This document shows positions 35,700 through 46,723 of a stretch of 64,000 nt of DNA, piece by piece. The DNA comes from a delta proteobacterium MLS_D. Its GTDB lineage: Bacteria > Desulfobacterota > Syntrophia > Syntrophales > UBA2210. Each line of letters begins with the position of its first letter. The stretch's first letter is position 1. The stretch covers positions 54,425 through 118,424 of the forward strand of contig LQBH01000068.1 of NCBI GenBank assembly GCA_002030015.1, in the 5' to 3' direction. The position numbers were made by a program, and so were the translations under genes. The notes under the pieces are model-generated. The model saw only the letters and a list, made by a program, of their open reading frames with translations, was not told the DNA's origin and ran no database searches.

Positions 35700-36820
35700 A
35701 AGCGCTTCTGGTCCTGGAAGACGGTACGTATTTTGAAGGCCGATCCTTCGGCGCTTCGGGAGAACGATTCGGCGAGGTGGTCTTCAACACGGCCATGACG
35801 GGGTACCAGGAAGTGATCTCCGATCCGTCATACAAGGGCCAGATCGTGACCATGACCTATCCGCTTATCGGCAACTACGGAATCAACGATGAGGATATGG
35901 AATCGCGGTCGCTCTGGCTTGAAGGATTCGTGGCAGGTGAACTGAGCCGAAGAACCAGTAACTGGCGGGCCGAGGGAAGTCTTGACGACTATCTGAAACA
36001 ATGGGGCGTTCCGGGTATCCAGGGCGTCGATACACGGGCCCTTACGCGCCATATTCGCGAAGCGGGAACCATGAGGGCGGTCCTGACAACTGAGGACGAC
36101 GATCCCCGTTCTCTCGCGGCGCGGGCGGCCGCCTCGCCGGGACTTGAGGGACGTGACCTGGTGCGGGAAGTGACCGTGAGTGAACCCCGCGAACGGGAAG
36201 GGGATGAAGGGCCGCTGGTGGCGGTACTCGATTTCGGCGTCAAGCAGAGCATTCTTCGATTATTGAGGGAACGGGGCTGTTCCCTGAAGATTCTGCCGGC
36301 GTCTGCTTCTGTCGAGGATATTCTCGCCCTCGGTCCCGACGGGGTTTTACTGTCAAACGGTCCCGGTGATCCTGCGCCGGTTGACTACGCCGTGGATACT
36401 ATCAGAAAGCTCATGGAACTGAAGACGCTGCCCCTGTTCGGTATCTGTCTGGGGCATCAGCTCATGGGACGCGCCCTGGGAGCCCGAACCTTCAAGTTGA
36501 AGTTCGGCCATCACGGCGCCAACCATCCTGTCCGGGACGAGGCCACGGGCAGAATTTACATAACGTCACAAAACCATGGGTTCTGTGTGGACGAGGACTC
36601 CCTTGACCGGAGGCAGATTGCGACGACTCATGTCAATCTTTACGACGGAACGCTGGAGGGCATCGCGCACCGGTCGCTGCCTTTCTTTTCCGTCCAGTTT
36701 CATCCCGAGGCCGGGCCCGGTCCCCATGACGGGAGGTATCTCTTTGACCGGTTCACGGCTCTCATAAACAGGAAGGGATTGCGAGGAAGCACTCATGCGC
36801 GAACAGGTAGCAGTTCTTGA
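35696..36820 (+). CDS. carA: Carbamoyl-phosphate synthase small (glutaminase) subunit
   Basis: A 374-residue class I glutaminase supplying ammonia for carbamoyl phosphate (arginine and pyrimidine synthesis). The N-terminal domain reads LVLEDGTYFEGRSFGASG and FNTAMTGYQEVISDPSYKGQIV. The glutaminase domain has LSNGPGDPAPVDYA, the nucleophile Cys in LFGICLGHQLMGRALG and the His-Glu pair in VQFHPEAGPGPHD. It starts at the purF stop (ATGA) and its end overlaps guaA by 26 bases. The large subunit carB is one gene further on, so guaA is inserted between the two car genes. Confidence 0.96.
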   Translation: MKALLVLEDGTYFEGRSFGASGERFGEVVFNTAMTGYQEVISDPSYKGQIVTMTYPLIGNYGINDEDMESRSLWLEGFVAGELSRRTSNWRAEGSLDDYLKQWGVPGIQGVDTRALTRHIREAGTMRAVLTTEDDDPRSLAARAAASPGLEGRDLVREVTVSEPREREGDEGPLVAVLDFGVKQSILRLLRERGCSLKILPASASVEDILALGPDGVLLSNGPGDPAPVDYAVDTIRKLMELKTLPLFGICLGHQLMGRALGARTFKLKFGHHGANHPVRDEATGRIYITSQNHGFCVDEDSLDRRQIATTHVNLYDGTLEGIAHRSLPFFSVQFHPEAGPGPHDGRYLFDRFTALINRKGLRGSTHARTGSSS

Positions 36821-38333
36821 TTTCGGTTCACAGTACGCCCGTCTGATTGCACGGAGGATACGGGAGTGCGGCGTTTACTGTGAAATTGTGCGGCACGACA
36901 TTTCAGCAGGCGAAGTGGCGGCGATGAATCCTGCGGCGCTGGTTCTTTCCGGGGGGCCCGCCTCGGTGACGAACGTCGATTCACCGGGCATTGACCCGGC
37001 GATTTTTGACATGGGCCTGCCCGTACTGGGCATCTGTTACGGCATGCAGCTCATGGCCAAGATTCTGGGAGGAAAGGTGGAGAGAGGCACCGACGGCGAG
37101 TACGGGCCGGCTAAGATTGCCTTCATTGAACCTGTACCGCTCTTTCACGGCATCGATGCGGGTATGGACGTGTGGATGAGCCATGGCGACCAGGTGACGG
37201 CACTGCCCGAGGGCTTCGTACCCCTTGCTACAACACGATCCTGTGGCACGGCGGTCATGGGAGATAAACATCGGTGCCTGTACGGTGTGCAGTTTCACCC
37301 CGAAGTGGTCCATACGCCGCGGGGGAACGAGGTTCTCTCAAATTTTCTGTATCGACTCGCCGGCTGCCGGGGAGGCTGGACGATGGGACGTTTTCTTGAA
37401 GAGTCGGTGATAAATATCAGGGAAACCGTGGGGGATTCAAACATAGTGTGCGCCCTGTCAGGGGGGGTGGATTCCGCCGTCGTGGCGGCCCTGCTTAACC
37501 GCGCCGTCGGTGACAGATGTCGAAGTTTTTTCATCGATAACGGACTTCTGAGGAAGGGCGAGGTGGAGGATATCAGGATAATGTTCACGCGGGATTACCC
37601 ACTGGTGATGACCGTTATCGACGCACGGGACGAATTTCTCGCCGCCCTTAAAGGCGTCACGGAGCCCGAAGCAAAGCGGAAAATCATCGGCGAGACCTTC
37701 ATCAGTGTTTTTAAACGCCAGAAGGCCGCGATGGGCGACGCGCGGTTTCTGGCCCAGGGGACGCTCTACCCCGATGTCATAGAAAGCCGGTCGCCGCTTG
37801 GCGGTCCTTCGGCGGTGATCAAGAGCCACCACAACGTTGGCGGTCTGCCGGAAGACCTGGGTTTTGAGCTGCTTGAGCCCCTGCGGGAGCTTTTCAAGGA
37901 CGAGGTGCGCAGACTCGGCACCGAACTGGGACTTCCCGATCGGCTGGTTCACCGACAGCCCTTTCCGGGGCCCGGTCTCGCCGTGCGGATTATCGGCGAT
38001 GTGACGGAAGAAACCCTGAAGGTGTTGCGCGAAGCCGACGCCGTATTCAGAAATGAAATGAGTCGGTATGAGAGGCTGAATGAAGTCTGGCAATACTTCG
38101 CCGTCTTGCTTCCCGTGAAAAGCGTGGGCGTCATGGGTGACGAACGAACCTATGACAACGTGGTGGCTCTGCGCGCCGTTTCAAGCACGGATGGAATGAC
38201 GGCGGACTGGTCGCGGCTTCCCGCGGACCTGCTGGCCCGCATTTCGTCGCGCATCATCAACGAAGTAACCGGCGTGAACCGGGTGGTGTATGACGTGAGC
38301 TCGAAGCCGCCGAGTACTATTGAATGGGAATAA
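36795..38333 (+). CDS. guaA: GMP synthase (glutamine-hydrolysing)
   Basis: A 512-residue enzyme converting XMP to GMP. The N-terminal class I glutaminase (about 1-190) has VLDFGSQYARLIARRIRE, LSGGPASV, Cys in VLGICYGMQLMA and the His-Glu pair in GVQFHPEVVHT. The ATP-pyrophosphatase domain carries the PP-loop CALSGGVDSAVVAALL (about 217-232). The C-terminal dimerisation domain ends KPPSTIEWE, the canonical terminus. It overlaps the carA end and precedes carB by 58 bases. Confidence 0.96.
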   Translation: MREQVAVLDFGSQYARLIARRIRECGVYCEIVRHDISAGEVAAMNPAALVLSGGPASVTNVDSPGIDPAIFDMGLPVLGICYGMQLMAKILGGKVERGTDGEYGPAKIAFIEPVPLFHGIDAGMDVWMSHGDQVTALPEGFVPLATTRSCGTAVMGDKHRCLYGVQFHPEVVHTPRGNEVLSNFLYRLAGCRGGWTMGRFLEESVINIRETVGDSNIVCALSGGVDSAVVAALLNRAVGDRCRSFFIDNGLLRKGEVEDIRIMFTRDYPLVMTVIDARDEFLAALKGVTEPEAKRKIIGETFISVFKRQKAAMGDARFLAQGTLYPDVIESRSPLGGPSAVIKSHHNVGGLPEDLGFELLEPLRELFKDEVRRLGTELGLPDRLVHRQPFPGPGLAVRIIGDVTEETLKVLREADAVFRNEMSRYERLNEVWQYFAVLLPVKSVGVMGDERTYDNVVALRAVSSTDGMTADWSRLPADLLARISSRIINEVTGVNRVVYDVSSKPPSTIEWE

Positions 38334-38391
38334 GGGTGATTAGAGAACCGACCGCCTGGATTGCGAAACGTTATTTCACCGGGGAAGACGC

Positions 38392-41300
38392 ATGCCGAAA
38401 AGGACTGATCTGAATAAAATTTTAATTATCGGATCCGGACCGATTGTAATCGGTCAGGCCTGCGAGTTCGACTATTCCGGAGCGCAGGCCTGCAAGGCCC
38501 TGGCGGAGGAGGGATACCGGGTGATACTGCTCAATTCAAACCCGGCCACCATCATGACGGACCCCGACATGGCCTGGCGGACTTACATTGAGCCCATTGG
38601 AGCCGACGTAGTGGAACGGATCGTGGAGAAAGAACGGCCTGATGCCGTTCTGGCCACTCTGGGGGGTCAGACTGCGCTCAACACAGCCGTTGAGGCGTCG
38701 AAACGCGGTATTTTCGAACGATATGCGGTGGAAATGATCGGCGCCGACCTCGCGGCGATTGAGATGGCCGAAGACAGGGATCATTTCAGGACCGCCATGG
38801 CCCAGATCGGTCTCGACACGCCCATGAGCGAGGCGGCCCGTTCCATGAGTCAAGCCCGGGATATCTCACGGAAGATCGGCTTCCCGCTGGTTATACGGCC
38901 CAGCTTTACCCTGGGAGGTACGGGCGGCGCCCTGGCTTACAACGCCGAAGAATTTGAAGTTTTCGCCGCGCGGGGGCTGGAGAAGAGCATGATCGGCGAG
39001 ATCCTGATCGAAGAGTCGGTGCTGGGGTGGAAGGAATATGAACTGGAGGTCATGCGCGATCTTCAGGATAACGTTGTTGTTATCTGTTCCATCGAAAATC
39101 TGGACCCCATGGGAGTCCACACGGGAGATTCCATTACCGTGGCTCCCGCCCAGACACTGACAGATCGGGAATACCAGGACCTGCGAAACGCCGCCGCGGC
39201 GGTTATTCGAAAGATCGGCGTGGCTACCGGGGGTTCGAACATACAGTTCGCCGTTCACCCGGCAACGGGACGCGTCGTCGTGATCGAAATGAATCCCCGT
39301 GTTTCGCGATCATCGGCGCTGGCATCAAAGGCGACGGGGTTCCCCATCGCGAAAATCGCGGCGAAGCTGGCCGTTGGGTATTCACTGGATGAAATTCCCA
39401 ACGACATCACGAAAAAGACACCCGCATCCTTCGAACCCGTCATGGACTACTGCGTGGTCAAGATTCCCCGGTTCGCCTTTGAGAAGTTTCCCGGATCCGA
39501 CGACACGCTCACCATTTCCATGAAGTCGGTGGGGGAAACCATGGCCATAGGACGGAGTTTCAAGGAAGCCCTTCAGAAAGGATTTCGGGGGTTGGAGACA
39601 GGTCTGGCCGGGTTCGAAAGTCCCTTTGCCGGCAGTGGTAATCCTGATTACGACAGGATAGACGTTATGCTTCTCTCCCGTCCTTCACCGGACCGGATAT
39701 TTCATGTGCGGGACGCTCTCGCGGCGGGTATGCCGGTCGACCGGGCGTCGGAGCTGACGGGGATTGATCCCTGGTTCATGGATAACATGCTTGAATTAAT
39801 CGAAATGGAGCGGGAAATCGCCGCCGCGGGGAGAAAAGGATTGTCCGGCGAGCTGCTGAAACGGGCCAAGCAGGCCGGTTTTTCGGATTTCCAATTGGGA
39901 CGTCTTGCAGGCATCGACCAGAATGCCCTGAGGGCGATCCGGACGGAGCTGGGCATCCTGCCGACCTACAAACTGGTGGACACCTGCGCCGCCGAGTTCG
40001 AGGCGGTAACGCCCTATTTCTACTCCACGTGGGCTGATGAGGATGAGAGCCGGGACGGCGGTGGTCGAAAAATCATGATCATAGGCGGCGGGCCGAACCG
40101 GATCGGCCAGGGCATCGAGTTTGATTACTGTTGCGTGCACGCATCTCTCGTGCTTCGGGAGCTGGGTTATGAAACTATCATGGTCAATTCCAATCCGGAA
40201 ACGGTTTCTACCGACTACGACGTCTCGGACCGGCTCTACTTCGAGCCCCTTACACTGGAGGACGTGCTTAACATTATAGAACGGGAAAAGCCGCACGGTG
40301 TCATCGTCCAGCTCGGCGGGCAGACGCCGCTCAATCTGGCGCTTGATCTCGAGAAGAGCGGCGTGGTCATTCTCGGGACGTCTCCTTCGTCTATCAACCG
40401 AGCCGAAGATCGAAAACTTTTCAAAGAACTGGTGGACAAGCTGGGAATCAGGCAACCTGAAAGTGACACGGCGCGTACCTTCGAAGAAGTAGAGCATGTC
40501 GTGAAGCGTATCGGGTATCCGGTTCTGTTGCGGCCTTCCTACGTCCTGGGAGGTCGGGCCATGGTAACCGTCTGGAACGAGGCAGACCTCGAAGGTTTCG
40601 CTCGCGAGGCATTCAAGGCGTCCCTGGACCATCCGATTCTCATCGACAAGTTCCTGGAAGACGCCCTTGAAATCGATGTGGACGCCGTGGCTGACGGAAC
40701 GGATGTTATCGTGGGCGGCGTCATGGAACATATTGAACACGCCGGAATTCATTCGGGCGACAGCGCAATGGTTCTGCCGGCTCATTCGCTGGGACGGGAT
40801 CTGGTGGAGGCAATAAAGAACCAGACCAGGCTTCTCGCTCTTGAACTTGGCGTGAAGGGTCTTATCAACGTGCAGTATGCCGTCAAGGACGGCGACGTGT
40901 ACGTACTTGAAGTAAATCCACGGGCCTCGCGGACGGTGCCTTTTTTGTCTAAAGCCACGGGCACGCCGCTCGCGAAGATCGCCACGGCTGTTATGGCGGG
41001 AATATCCCTCAGGGAGCAGGGGGTGACCGCCGATCCGGTCTGTCCTTTCTTTGCCGTCAAGGAGTCCGTGCTTCCCTTCAGCCGGTTTGCAGGAACCGAC
41101 ACAGTACTGGGACCTGAGATGAAATCGACCGGTGAAGTGATGGGACATGATCCCGATCCGGGGATCGCCTTCGGCAAAAGCCAGATCGCAGCCGGTATAG
41201 ATATTCCCGATGGAGGGTCGGTGTTCATCAGCGTCAAGGACTATGACAAAACGGCCGTTGTTGACATAGCAGGGAGCTTGGAAGACCTGGGATTCGATAT

Positions 41301-41646
41301 ACTGGCGACGCAGGGGACGGCGACGGTCCTGGCGGGCCGGGGAATCTCTGTGCACAGCCTGCCGAAGCTGGGCGAAGGACGACCGAATATACTGGACTAC
41401 CTGAAAAACCGGAACGTGTCGCTTCTCATTAACACGCCCAGCGGTCCCAGACCGCGCCGGGACGAGGTGATCATACGAAGCAGTGCCGCCGATCATGCCA
41501 TTCCAATCGTGACGACCATGTCTGCCGCACGGGCCATGATAGGGGCCATAAAGGCCATGCGGGGCGGCGTCTTCCGTGTTCGATCACTGCAGGAACTGTT
41601 TCAGCAGGAGCAAGGGGGATCATACAATGAAAAGGAAAAGCCGTAA
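38392..41646 (+). CDS. carB: Carbamoyl-phosphate synthase large subunit
   Basis: A 1084-residue synthetase with two homologous halves. Each half has an ATP-grasp: first half [51 protein letters not shown]; second half [54 protein letters not shown]. The C-terminal MGS-like regulatory domain (about 935-1084) includes [20 protein letters not shown]. It joins bicarbonate, ammonia from CarA and two ATP. The next gene starts 20 bases before its stop, so it is coupled to the PEP/pyruvate-binding protein. Confidence 0.96.
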   Translation: MPKRTDLNKILIIGSGPIVIGQACEFDYSGAQACKALAEEGYRVILLNSNPATIMTDPDMAWRTYIEPIGADVVERIVEKERPDAVLATLGGQTALNTAVEASKRGIFERYAVEMIGADLAAIEMAEDRDHFRTAMAQIGLDTPMSEAARSMSQARDISRKIGFPLVIRPSFTLGGTGGALAYNAEEFEVFAARGLEKSMIGEILIEESVLGWKEYELEVMRDLQDNVVVICSIENLDPMGVHTGDSITVAPAQTLTDREYQDLRNAAAAVIRKIGVATGGSNIQFAVHPATGRVVVIEMNPRVSRSSALASKATGFPIAKIAAKLAVGYSLDEIPNDITKKTPASFEPVMDYCVVKIPRFAFEKFPGSDDTLTISMKSVGETMAIGRSFKEALQKGFRGLETGLAGFESPFAGSGNPDYDRIDVMLLSRPSPDRIFHVRDALAAGMPVDRASELTGIDPWFMDNMLELIEMEREIAAAGRKGLSGELLKRAKQAGFSDFQLGRLAGIDQNALRAIRTELGILPTYKLVDTCAAEFEAVTPYFYSTWADEDESRDGGGRKIMIIGGGPNRIGQGIEFDYCCVHASLVLRELGYETIMVNSNPETVSTDYDVSDRLYFEPLTLEDVLNIIEREKPHGVIVQLGGQTPLNLALDLEKSGVVILGTSPSSINRAEDRKLFKELVDKLGIRQPESDTARTFEEVEHVVKRIGYPVLLRPSYVLGGRAMVTVWNEADLEGFAREAFKASLDHPILIDKFLEDALEIDVDAVADGTDVIVGGVMEHIEHAGIHSGDSAMVLPAHSLGRDLVEAIKNQTRLLALELGVKGLINVQYAVKDGDVYVLEVNPRASRTVPFLSKATGTPLAKIATAVMAGISLREQGVTADPVCPFFAVKESVLPFSRFAGTDTVLGPEMKSTGEVMGHDPDPGIAFGKSQIAAGIDIPDGGSVFISVKDYDKTAVVDIAGSLEDLGFDILATQGTATVLAGRGISVHSLPKLGEGRPNILDYLKNRNVSLLINTPSGPRPRRDEVIIRSSAADHAIPIVTTMSAARAMIGAIKAMRGGVFRVRSLQELFQQEQGGSYNEKEKP

Positions 41647-44323
41647 TCCCGAGAGGATAACACAGGAAGATTCGGCGACACGGGTATTCGACGGGGGCCG
41701 TCGTGCGCCCGGTAAAGACTCCGGTGCCGCGGCTTTCGCCGGAACGCCGGTGTCCTCGGGAATCGCCTCGTTCGACGCGGTGATCGATTATCTCCGCACG
41801 GGCGACAACGTGGTCTGGCAGGTTTCGGACCTTGAGGATTACCGTTACTTTGTTCAATCATTTCTGGCGGCGTCACTGGCCGAAAAGCGGAAAATCATCT
41901 ATATACGTTTTGCCGATCACGCACCCCTGGTAGCAGAGAGAACTGATGGCGTCAGGATATGTCACCTGGATCCCCGGGACGGTTTCGAACCCTTCTCGTC
42001 GGAGGTGTTCCGCATTATAGCAGAAGAGGGAAGGGGCGCCTTTTACATTTTCGACTGCCTTTCAAATCTCCTCTCAGAGTGGGCCACCGACCTGATGGTG
42101 GGTAACTTTTTTGTCATCACCTGTCCCTATCTGTTTGAGCTTGATACCATTGCGTACTTCGCGCTCATCCGGGACAGCCACTCCTACCGGACTGTGGCCC
42201 GTATTCGGGAAACCACGCAGCTTCTCATTGACGTGTTCAACGAGAACAAACGGTTATATATCCATCCTCTCAAGGTATGGCAGCGGTACTCACCCACCAT
42301 GTTCCTGCCGCATCTGAAAGAGGAGGCGGGTTTTACCCCGATCGTAAGCAGCGTTGAGGCGGCGACACTTTTTTCTCAGATCAGGTCGCGGTCGCCGGAA
42401 CCGGGCGGGCGCAGCCTCGATTACTGGGACCGGCTTTTCATGGCGGCGGAGGATCTTCTCGAACGGCCCTGGGAATCGGCAAAAAAGCAGGCCATGGTTG
42501 ATAGAATTTGCCGGATCATGATGTCCCGTGAACCGCGCATGTCCATTCTGGTGAAGGAAAATTTCTCCCTGGAGGATCTTGTTCGGGTGCGCGAACGACT
42601 CATCGGAACGGGTCTTATCGGCGGCAAGACCACGGGTATGCTGGTGGCCCGCAAGATTCTTGAGAAGGACGAACTGGTTGACTGGCAGGACTTCCTGGAA
42701 GCCCATGATTCTTTCTATATCGGATCCGACGTGTTTTACACGTACTTGGTCCAGAACGGCTGGTGGAAACTGAGGATGGAACAGAAGACGAAGGAGGGCT
42801 ATTTCGAAGCAGGACGCCTTCTCAGGGAACGTCTTCATACCGGGACCTTCCCCCGTGAAATACGGGAGCAGTTCATGCTCATGCTGGAATATTTCGGCCA
42901 GTCGCCGATCATCGTCAGATCCAGCAGTCTCCTTGAAGATAATTTCGGCAACGCTTTCGCAGGAAAATATGAAAGCGTCTTCCTTGCCAACCAGGGAACG
43001 CCCGAAGAACGCTGCGAACGCTTTGAGGAGGCAGTGCGAACTGTTTACAGCAGCACCATGAGTGAAGACGCCCTGGCATATCGCCTTCAGCGCGGCATGG
43101 CGGACGCGGACGAGCAGATGGCCCTGCTTGTTCAGCGGGTGTCAGGATCGCACCACGGGCGCTACTTTTTCCCGGATTTTGCCGGTGTCGGCCTGTCACG
43201 CAACATTTTTGCATGGAGCAGGGACATGGATCCCGACGCGGGCATGCTCAGACTTGTTTTCGGCCTGGGCACCCGGGCGGTCAACCGGGTGGAAGGCGAC
43301 TATCCCAGAATCGTGGCCCTCGACGAGCCGCTCAAACGACCCCATGCCGGGTCCGACGACAAGCGCCGTTTTTCCCAGCGTGAGGTGGACCTTCTGAACC
43401 TGGAGGAAAACAGGCTTGTCACCATGTCCGTTCTTGACCTCATGGGTGAGAAACTGGATATACGTCTCGATCGTATTGCGGAGCGTGATCATGAGCTCAA
43501 CAAACAGATACGGGAACGGGGATTAAAGCAGCAGGAGGCCTGGATCATAACCTTCGATGAATTGCTTTCCGGGTCTGCCTATCCCCGGATCATGCAAGAC
43601 ATGCTGAAGAAACTTGAGACAATATATCAGTACCCGGTGGATACGGAATTCACGGTCAATTTTTCAAAAGGAAACGATTACAAAATCAATCTGCTTCAGT
43701 GCCGGCCCCTCCAGACTATCGGGCCGGAACAAAGGGTTGAATTTCCCGTCAGGATCACCGACGACAAGATCTTCCTGCGTTTCGAAGGCAACTTCTTCGG
43801 CGGCAGCATGGCAAAGCCTGTACGCCGGGTTATTTACATCCGACCCCTAGAATACAACAAGTTGAAACAATCCGACAAGTACGAGACGGCGCGTCTGGTG
43901 GGGAGGCTCAACGGCCAGGTCGCCGACCGTGAGACACAGTCGCTCATGCTTCTCGGTCCGGGACGGTGGGGATCCACGACGCCTTCCCTGGGAGTTCCCG
44001 TGCGGTTCAGCGACATCAACAATGTCACCGTCCTGGGAGAAGTGGCATGGACTGACGGCAACCTGATGCCCGAACTGTCATACGGCAGCCATTTCTTCCA
44101 GGACCTGGTGGAAACGGGAATATTCTATCTGGCCGTATTTCCTGATTTCGACGGCGTCATGGCCGATTTCGCCTGGCTGGAACGGTTTCCGAACCGCCTG
44201 GCGGAGCTTGTACCCGATTTCGCCGATTACGCCAATGTCGTGGGCGTTTACGATGTCGGTGAGGCCGACCTGCAGATTATTTCCGACGTGGTGAAGCAGA
44301 AGGTTGTCTGTTTTCACTCCTGA
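41627..44323 (+). CDS. PEP/pyruvate-binding (PPDK_N) protein with RecA-like N-terminal domain
   Basis: An 898-residue protein. The N-terminal part (about 25-240) resembles KaiC/RadA-like ATPase domains ([50 protein letters not shown]) but lacks a Walker A lysine motif. The middle (about 320-690) is the ATP/PEP-binding domain of pyruvate phosphate dikinase and PEP synthase ([60 protein letters not shown]). The phosphohistidine and PEP-mutase-type domains are absent, so it cannot be a complete PEP synthase. The C-terminus ([21 protein letters not shown]) is conserved in this orphan group. ATG 41627 with AAGGGGG is preferred. It closes the amidotransferase block; function unknown. Confidence 0.8.
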   Translation: MKRKSRNPERITQEDSATRVFDGGRRAPGKDSGAAAFAGTPVSSGIASFDAVIDYLRTGDNVVWQVSDLEDYRYFVQSFLAASLAEKRKIIYIRFADHAPLVAERTDGVRICHLDPRDGFEPFSSEVFRIIAEEGRGAFYIFDCLSNLLSEWATDLMVGNFFVITCPYLFELDTIAYFALIRDSHSYRTVARIRETTQLLIDVFNENKRLYIHPLKVWQRYSPTMFLPHLKEEAGFTPIVSSVEAATLFSQIRSRSPEPGGRSLDYWDRLFMAAEDLLERPWESAKKQAMVDRICRIMMSREPRMSILVKENFSLEDLVRVRERLIGTGLIGGKTTGMLVARKILEKDELVDWQDFLEAHDSFYIGSDVFYTYLVQNGWWKLRMEQKTKEGYFEAGRLLRERLHTGTFPREIREQFMLMLEYFGQSPIIVRSSSLLEDNFGNAFAGKYESVFLANQGTPEERCERFEEAVRTVYSSTMSEDALAYRLQRGMADADEQMALLVQRVSGSHHGRYFFPDFAGVGLSRNIFAWSRDMDPDAGMLRLVFGLGTRAVNRVEGDYPRIVALDEPLKRPHAGSDDKRRFSQREVDLLNLEENRLVTMSVLDLMGEKLDIRLDRIAERDHELNKQIRERGLKQQEAWIITFDELLSGSAYPRIMQDMLKKLETIYQYPVDTEFTVNFSKGNDYKINLLQCRPLQTIGPEQRVEFPVRITDDKIFLRFEGNFFGGSMAKPVRRVIYIRPLEYNKLKQSDKYETARLVGRLNGQVADRETQSLMLLGPGRWGSTTPSLGVPVRFSDINNVTVLGEVAWTDGNLMPELSYGSHFFQDLVETGIFYLAVFPDFDGVMADFAWLERFPNRLAELVPDFADYANVVGVYDVGEADLQIISDVVKQKVVCFHS

Positions 44324-44400
44324 CGATCTGCGGGCACCGGGGAAGCTCGAGTAATAAACGGCACGAGGGAAGACGTCCCGACGGGGTGCTCGAAGGTCGA

Positions 44401-44814
44401 TTACGGTGACGGTTGCCGCCGATACTGTTCCGGCCGGACAAAAAGCGTCAGTCCTTTTCGTCCGCATACGCGAATCCTGGTTCCAGGCGCCGGGGGGTCT
44501 TCATTCTCGACGACAGCCGCGCGCCACAGCGTGCCGGTTATTTTCACGGTTCCATCAGGGCCCTCCCAATCGACAACGTATCCGGTTCGCCCGACCATGG
44601 CGTCGTTTTCTGCACCCGGGACGCAATAGCTCGGCCACACCCAGAAAAACAACAGGATGTCTTTTCCCACCCAGAGGACAAGCCCCGTCCAAATTGACCA
44701 TGCGGGCAGGCCGGTATAACGGAGCAAAAGGCAGGCGGCTATGACCGCGGCTGCAAAGCCGGGTACCTGCAGTACCACATAGCGTACAATCGTATGTAAA
44801 TCAGGCTTTTCCAT
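44401..44814 (-). CDS. NfeD-like membrane protein
   Basis: A 137-residue protein with two N-terminal membrane helices (about residues 9-30 and 38-60) and a C-terminal OB-fold domain (about 72-130: VGRTGYVVDWEGPDGTVKITGTLWRA....PAPGTRIRVCGRKGLTLFVRPE). That is the NfeD C-terminal pattern, which partners SPFH/stomatin proteins or membrane proteases in membrane quality control. No stomatin-like gene is nearby, so this is an orphan short form. It is transcribed against the carB-side operon. Confidence 0.75.
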   Translation of the reverse strand: MEKPDLHTIVRYVVLQVPGFAAAVIAACLLLRYTGLPAWSIWTGLVLWVGKDILLFFWVWPSYCVPGAENDAMVGRTGYVVDWEGPDGTVKITGTLWRAAVVENEDPPAPGTRIRVCGRKGLTLFVRPEQYRRQPSP

Positions 44815-44826
44815 AACTCTATTGGT

Positions 44827-44853
44827 AGGGACGTAGTTAACTTATTAACTTAT
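44827..44853 (-). repeat. Left inverted copy of a 27-bp AT-rich repeat
   Basis: Starts AGGGACGTAGTTAACTTATT. It is the exact reverse complement of two copies at 45091-45117 and 45133-45159. It contains the palindrome-like GTTAAC core. The three copies bracket the broken RAYT gene. Confidence 0.85.
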
Positions 44854-45084
44854 CAATGCTGATCTTTTTTCTTCACCCCGTTGATGGCCGAGTACGTTTA
44901 TCGCATCCGGTCGTGGCATGCCGTTACAGCTTTCATTAATGATGATTCTCGGCTGATCAAGAAATAACCGGTGGTCCTTCTCATCCCTGGAGGTCGTTGT
45001 TCGGTCAATGCCCCGGGCGATGACATGGTGAAGCGCTCCCGGTGCGTCTATGAAGGCTTGTCGCGGCATGAGCACCCCTGGCAT
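44845..45084 (-). pseudogene. RAYT (REP-associated tyrosine transposase, IS200-like) remnant
   Basis: The 79-residue frame starts with a clear RAYT N-terminus: MPRQAFIDAPGALHHVIARGIDR, with the HHVI-type motif (H-H/V-I-x-R-G) of Y1 transposases. About 35 residues in, similarity is lost (DEKDHRLFLDQ then PRIIINESCNGMPRP), and the HUH metal motif and catalytic Tyr region are missing. Full RAYTs are 150-300 residues. The remnant is flanked by 27-bp inverted repeats, as expected for a RAYT and its cognate palindromes. Confidence 0.7.
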
Positions 45085-45090
45085 AATAAA

Positions 45091-45159
45091 ATAAGTTAAT
45101 AAGTTAACTACGTCCCTGAAATCAGTTATAAAATAAGTTAATAAGTTAACTACGTCCCT
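45091..45159 (+). repeat. Two direct copies of the 27-bp repeat (right side)
   Basis: Copies at 45091-45117 and 45133-45159 start ATAAGTTAATAAGTTAACTA and end ACGTCCCT. They repeat with a 42-bp period; the bases that follow are similar too (GAAATCAGT, GAGGTCAGT). They are inverted with respect to the copy at 44827-44853. Confidence 0.88.
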
Positions 45160-45163
45160 GAGG

Positions 45164-46723
45164 TCAGTGCACCCTGCGGGCGTGGCCCGTCCAGTAGTGT
45201 TCTTTTATGGCCCGGCGGGCGATTTTGCCGTTGGGGTTTTTGGGGAGAGAGTCGACAAAATCCACCGACCCGGGTTTCTTGTACCGGGCAAGGAACTTCC
45301 TGCAGTGTTCGATCAATTCTTCCTGCGTCGCGGAAGTGCCTTTCTTCAGCACGACGAGGGCCTTGACGGCTTCACCCCATTTATCATCGGGGACGCCGAT
45401 AACGCAGACCTCCGCCACGGCGGGGTGGGAACTGAGCACCTGTTCGACCTCGGACGGGTAGACGTTGAATCCGCCGGAGATGACCGTTTCTGATTTTCTG
45501 TCGACGATATAGATATATCCCTGCTCGTCTTCACGCGCCATGTCGCCGGAGTGTATCCAGCCGTTTATGATGGTTCGTTCGGTGAGTTCAGAATCCTTGT
45601 AATACCCCTTCATCACGTCGGGGCCCCGGGCGATTATTTCACCCGTTTCTCCTGTCGCCACCCGGTTTCCCTGTTCGTCGACCAGCCTGATTTCCGTTTC
45701 GAAGATGGGCCGCCCGCAGGACAGGAGGCGGTTGCCGGTCTTGTCCCGCAGGCCCTCAACGTGGTCACGGGCCGTGAGTATGGTTGTAAAGGAGGTGGTT
45801 TCCGTCATGCCGTATCCCTGTACCAGGATCGGTCCGAAGAGTTCGAGCGCGCGCCGGATATTGTTTTCAGACATGGGGGCCGCGCCGTAAAAGATTCCTT
45901 TCAGACTGTCCGTGTCGTATGCAGCGACGCGCGGATGATTTATCACGGCGTTTATCATGGCGGGGACCATGAAGAGGTAATTGACTTTTTCACGTTCAAT
46001 TGTTTGCAGCAGAGTCTCGACATCGAAACGATCCAGTATCACATTGCACCCGCCGGAATACATCACCGGCATGAGGAGCATGCCGCTGGCGTGCGTGACG
46101 GGGCCGACGTGGGCGAATACGTCTCCCGGTTCTATCGAGACGCCCGGAATCATGAAGGCCTTGCGTATCATGGCCATTCGGTTCCCGTAGCTCTGCATGA
46201 CCGCCTTCAGCTTTCCCGTTGTTCCCGAGCTGTAGGCCAGGACGGCCAGTTCGTCCTCCTGCACCTCGCGGTCGGGAAACGCGTCGATGGACTGTTCGAG
46301 AAAGTCTTCGTAATATAACGTGTTTCCCGGCATGCGATCAATACAGAGCAGGCATTCGAGGGAGGGGAGAGATTCCAGGTTTTCGAGAACAGGCGCCATG
46401 TGGGCCGAGTCGGCCACGAGTACGCGTGTTTCCGAGTTTTTCAGCACGTAGACGGTTTCGGCGGTTGAAAGTCTGGCGTTAACGGGCACGCGGACAAAGC
46501 CGCCCTTGTAGCACGCGACTTCCGTCTCGACGATCTCGGTGCGGTTCCACGCCTGTACTGCCACGTGCGTTCCTTTCGGCATGCCCAGACCTATAAGGCC
46601 CTGCGCCAGCCGGTTGGTTCTGGATTCAAATTCTGTGTAGGAATATCGCCGATCCCGGCAGGCAAGGGCGATGAGCGAAGGATAAAAGCGGGCGCTGCGT
46701 GCTATATAGATTCCCAGATTCAC
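45164..46723 (-). CDS. AMP-forming acyl-CoA synthetase (class I adenylate-forming)
   Basis: A 519-residue ligase that activates a carboxylic acid with ATP and CoA. Motifs in order: the P-loop YSSGTTGKLKAVMQS (about residues 167-181), YGMTETTSF (A5 motif), GWIHSGDMAREDEQGYIYIVDRKSETVISGGFNVYPSEVE (A7/A8) and the catalytic Lys in LPKNPNGKIARRAIKEH (A10). Length is typical for medium/long-chain or aryl-acid ligases; the substrate is unknown. It faces away from the SDR/ThDP/AOR genes across a shared control region (46724-47017) and may serve the same pathway. Confidence 0.9.
   Translation of the reverse strand: MNLGIYIARSARFYPSLIALACRDRRYSYTEFESRTNRLAQGLIGLGMPKGTHVAVQAWNRTEIVETEVACYKGGFVRVPVNARLSTAETVYVLKNSETRVLVADSAHMAPVLENLESLPSLECLLCIDRMPGNTLYYEDFLEQSIDAFPDREVQEDELAVLAYSSGTTGKLKAVMQSYGNRMAMIRKAFMIPGVSIEPGDVFAHVGPVTHASGMLLMPVMYSGGCNVILDRFDVETLLQTIEREKVNYLFMVPAMINAVINHPRVAAYDTDSLKGIFYGAAPMSENNIRRALELFGPILVQGYGMTETTSFTTILTARDHVEGLRDKTGNRLLSCGRPIFETEIRLVDEQGNRVATGETGEIIARGPDVMKGYYKDSELTERTIINGWIHSGDMAREDEQGYIYIVDRKSETVISGGFNVYPSEVEQVLSSHPAVAEVCVIGVPDDKWGEAVKALVVLKKGTSATQEELIEHCRKFLARYKKPGSVDFVDSLPKNPNGKIARRAIKEHYWTGHARRVH

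Noticed and set aside
39796..41496. A 566-residue open frame on the minus strand opposite carB
   Set aside because: It is a shadow of a GC-rich conserved gene: carB is unmistakable on the + strand, and the antisense protein has no recognisable motif and no ribosome binding site.
41627..44323. Phosphoenolpyruvate synthase
   Set aside because: The phosphohistidine and PEP-utilising TIM-barrel domains are absent, so complete PEP synthase activity is not supported.
45551..46318. A 255-residue + strand frame opposite the acyl-CoA ligase
   Set aside because: The minus-strand ligase carries all adenylation motifs; the + frame is its antisense shadow.
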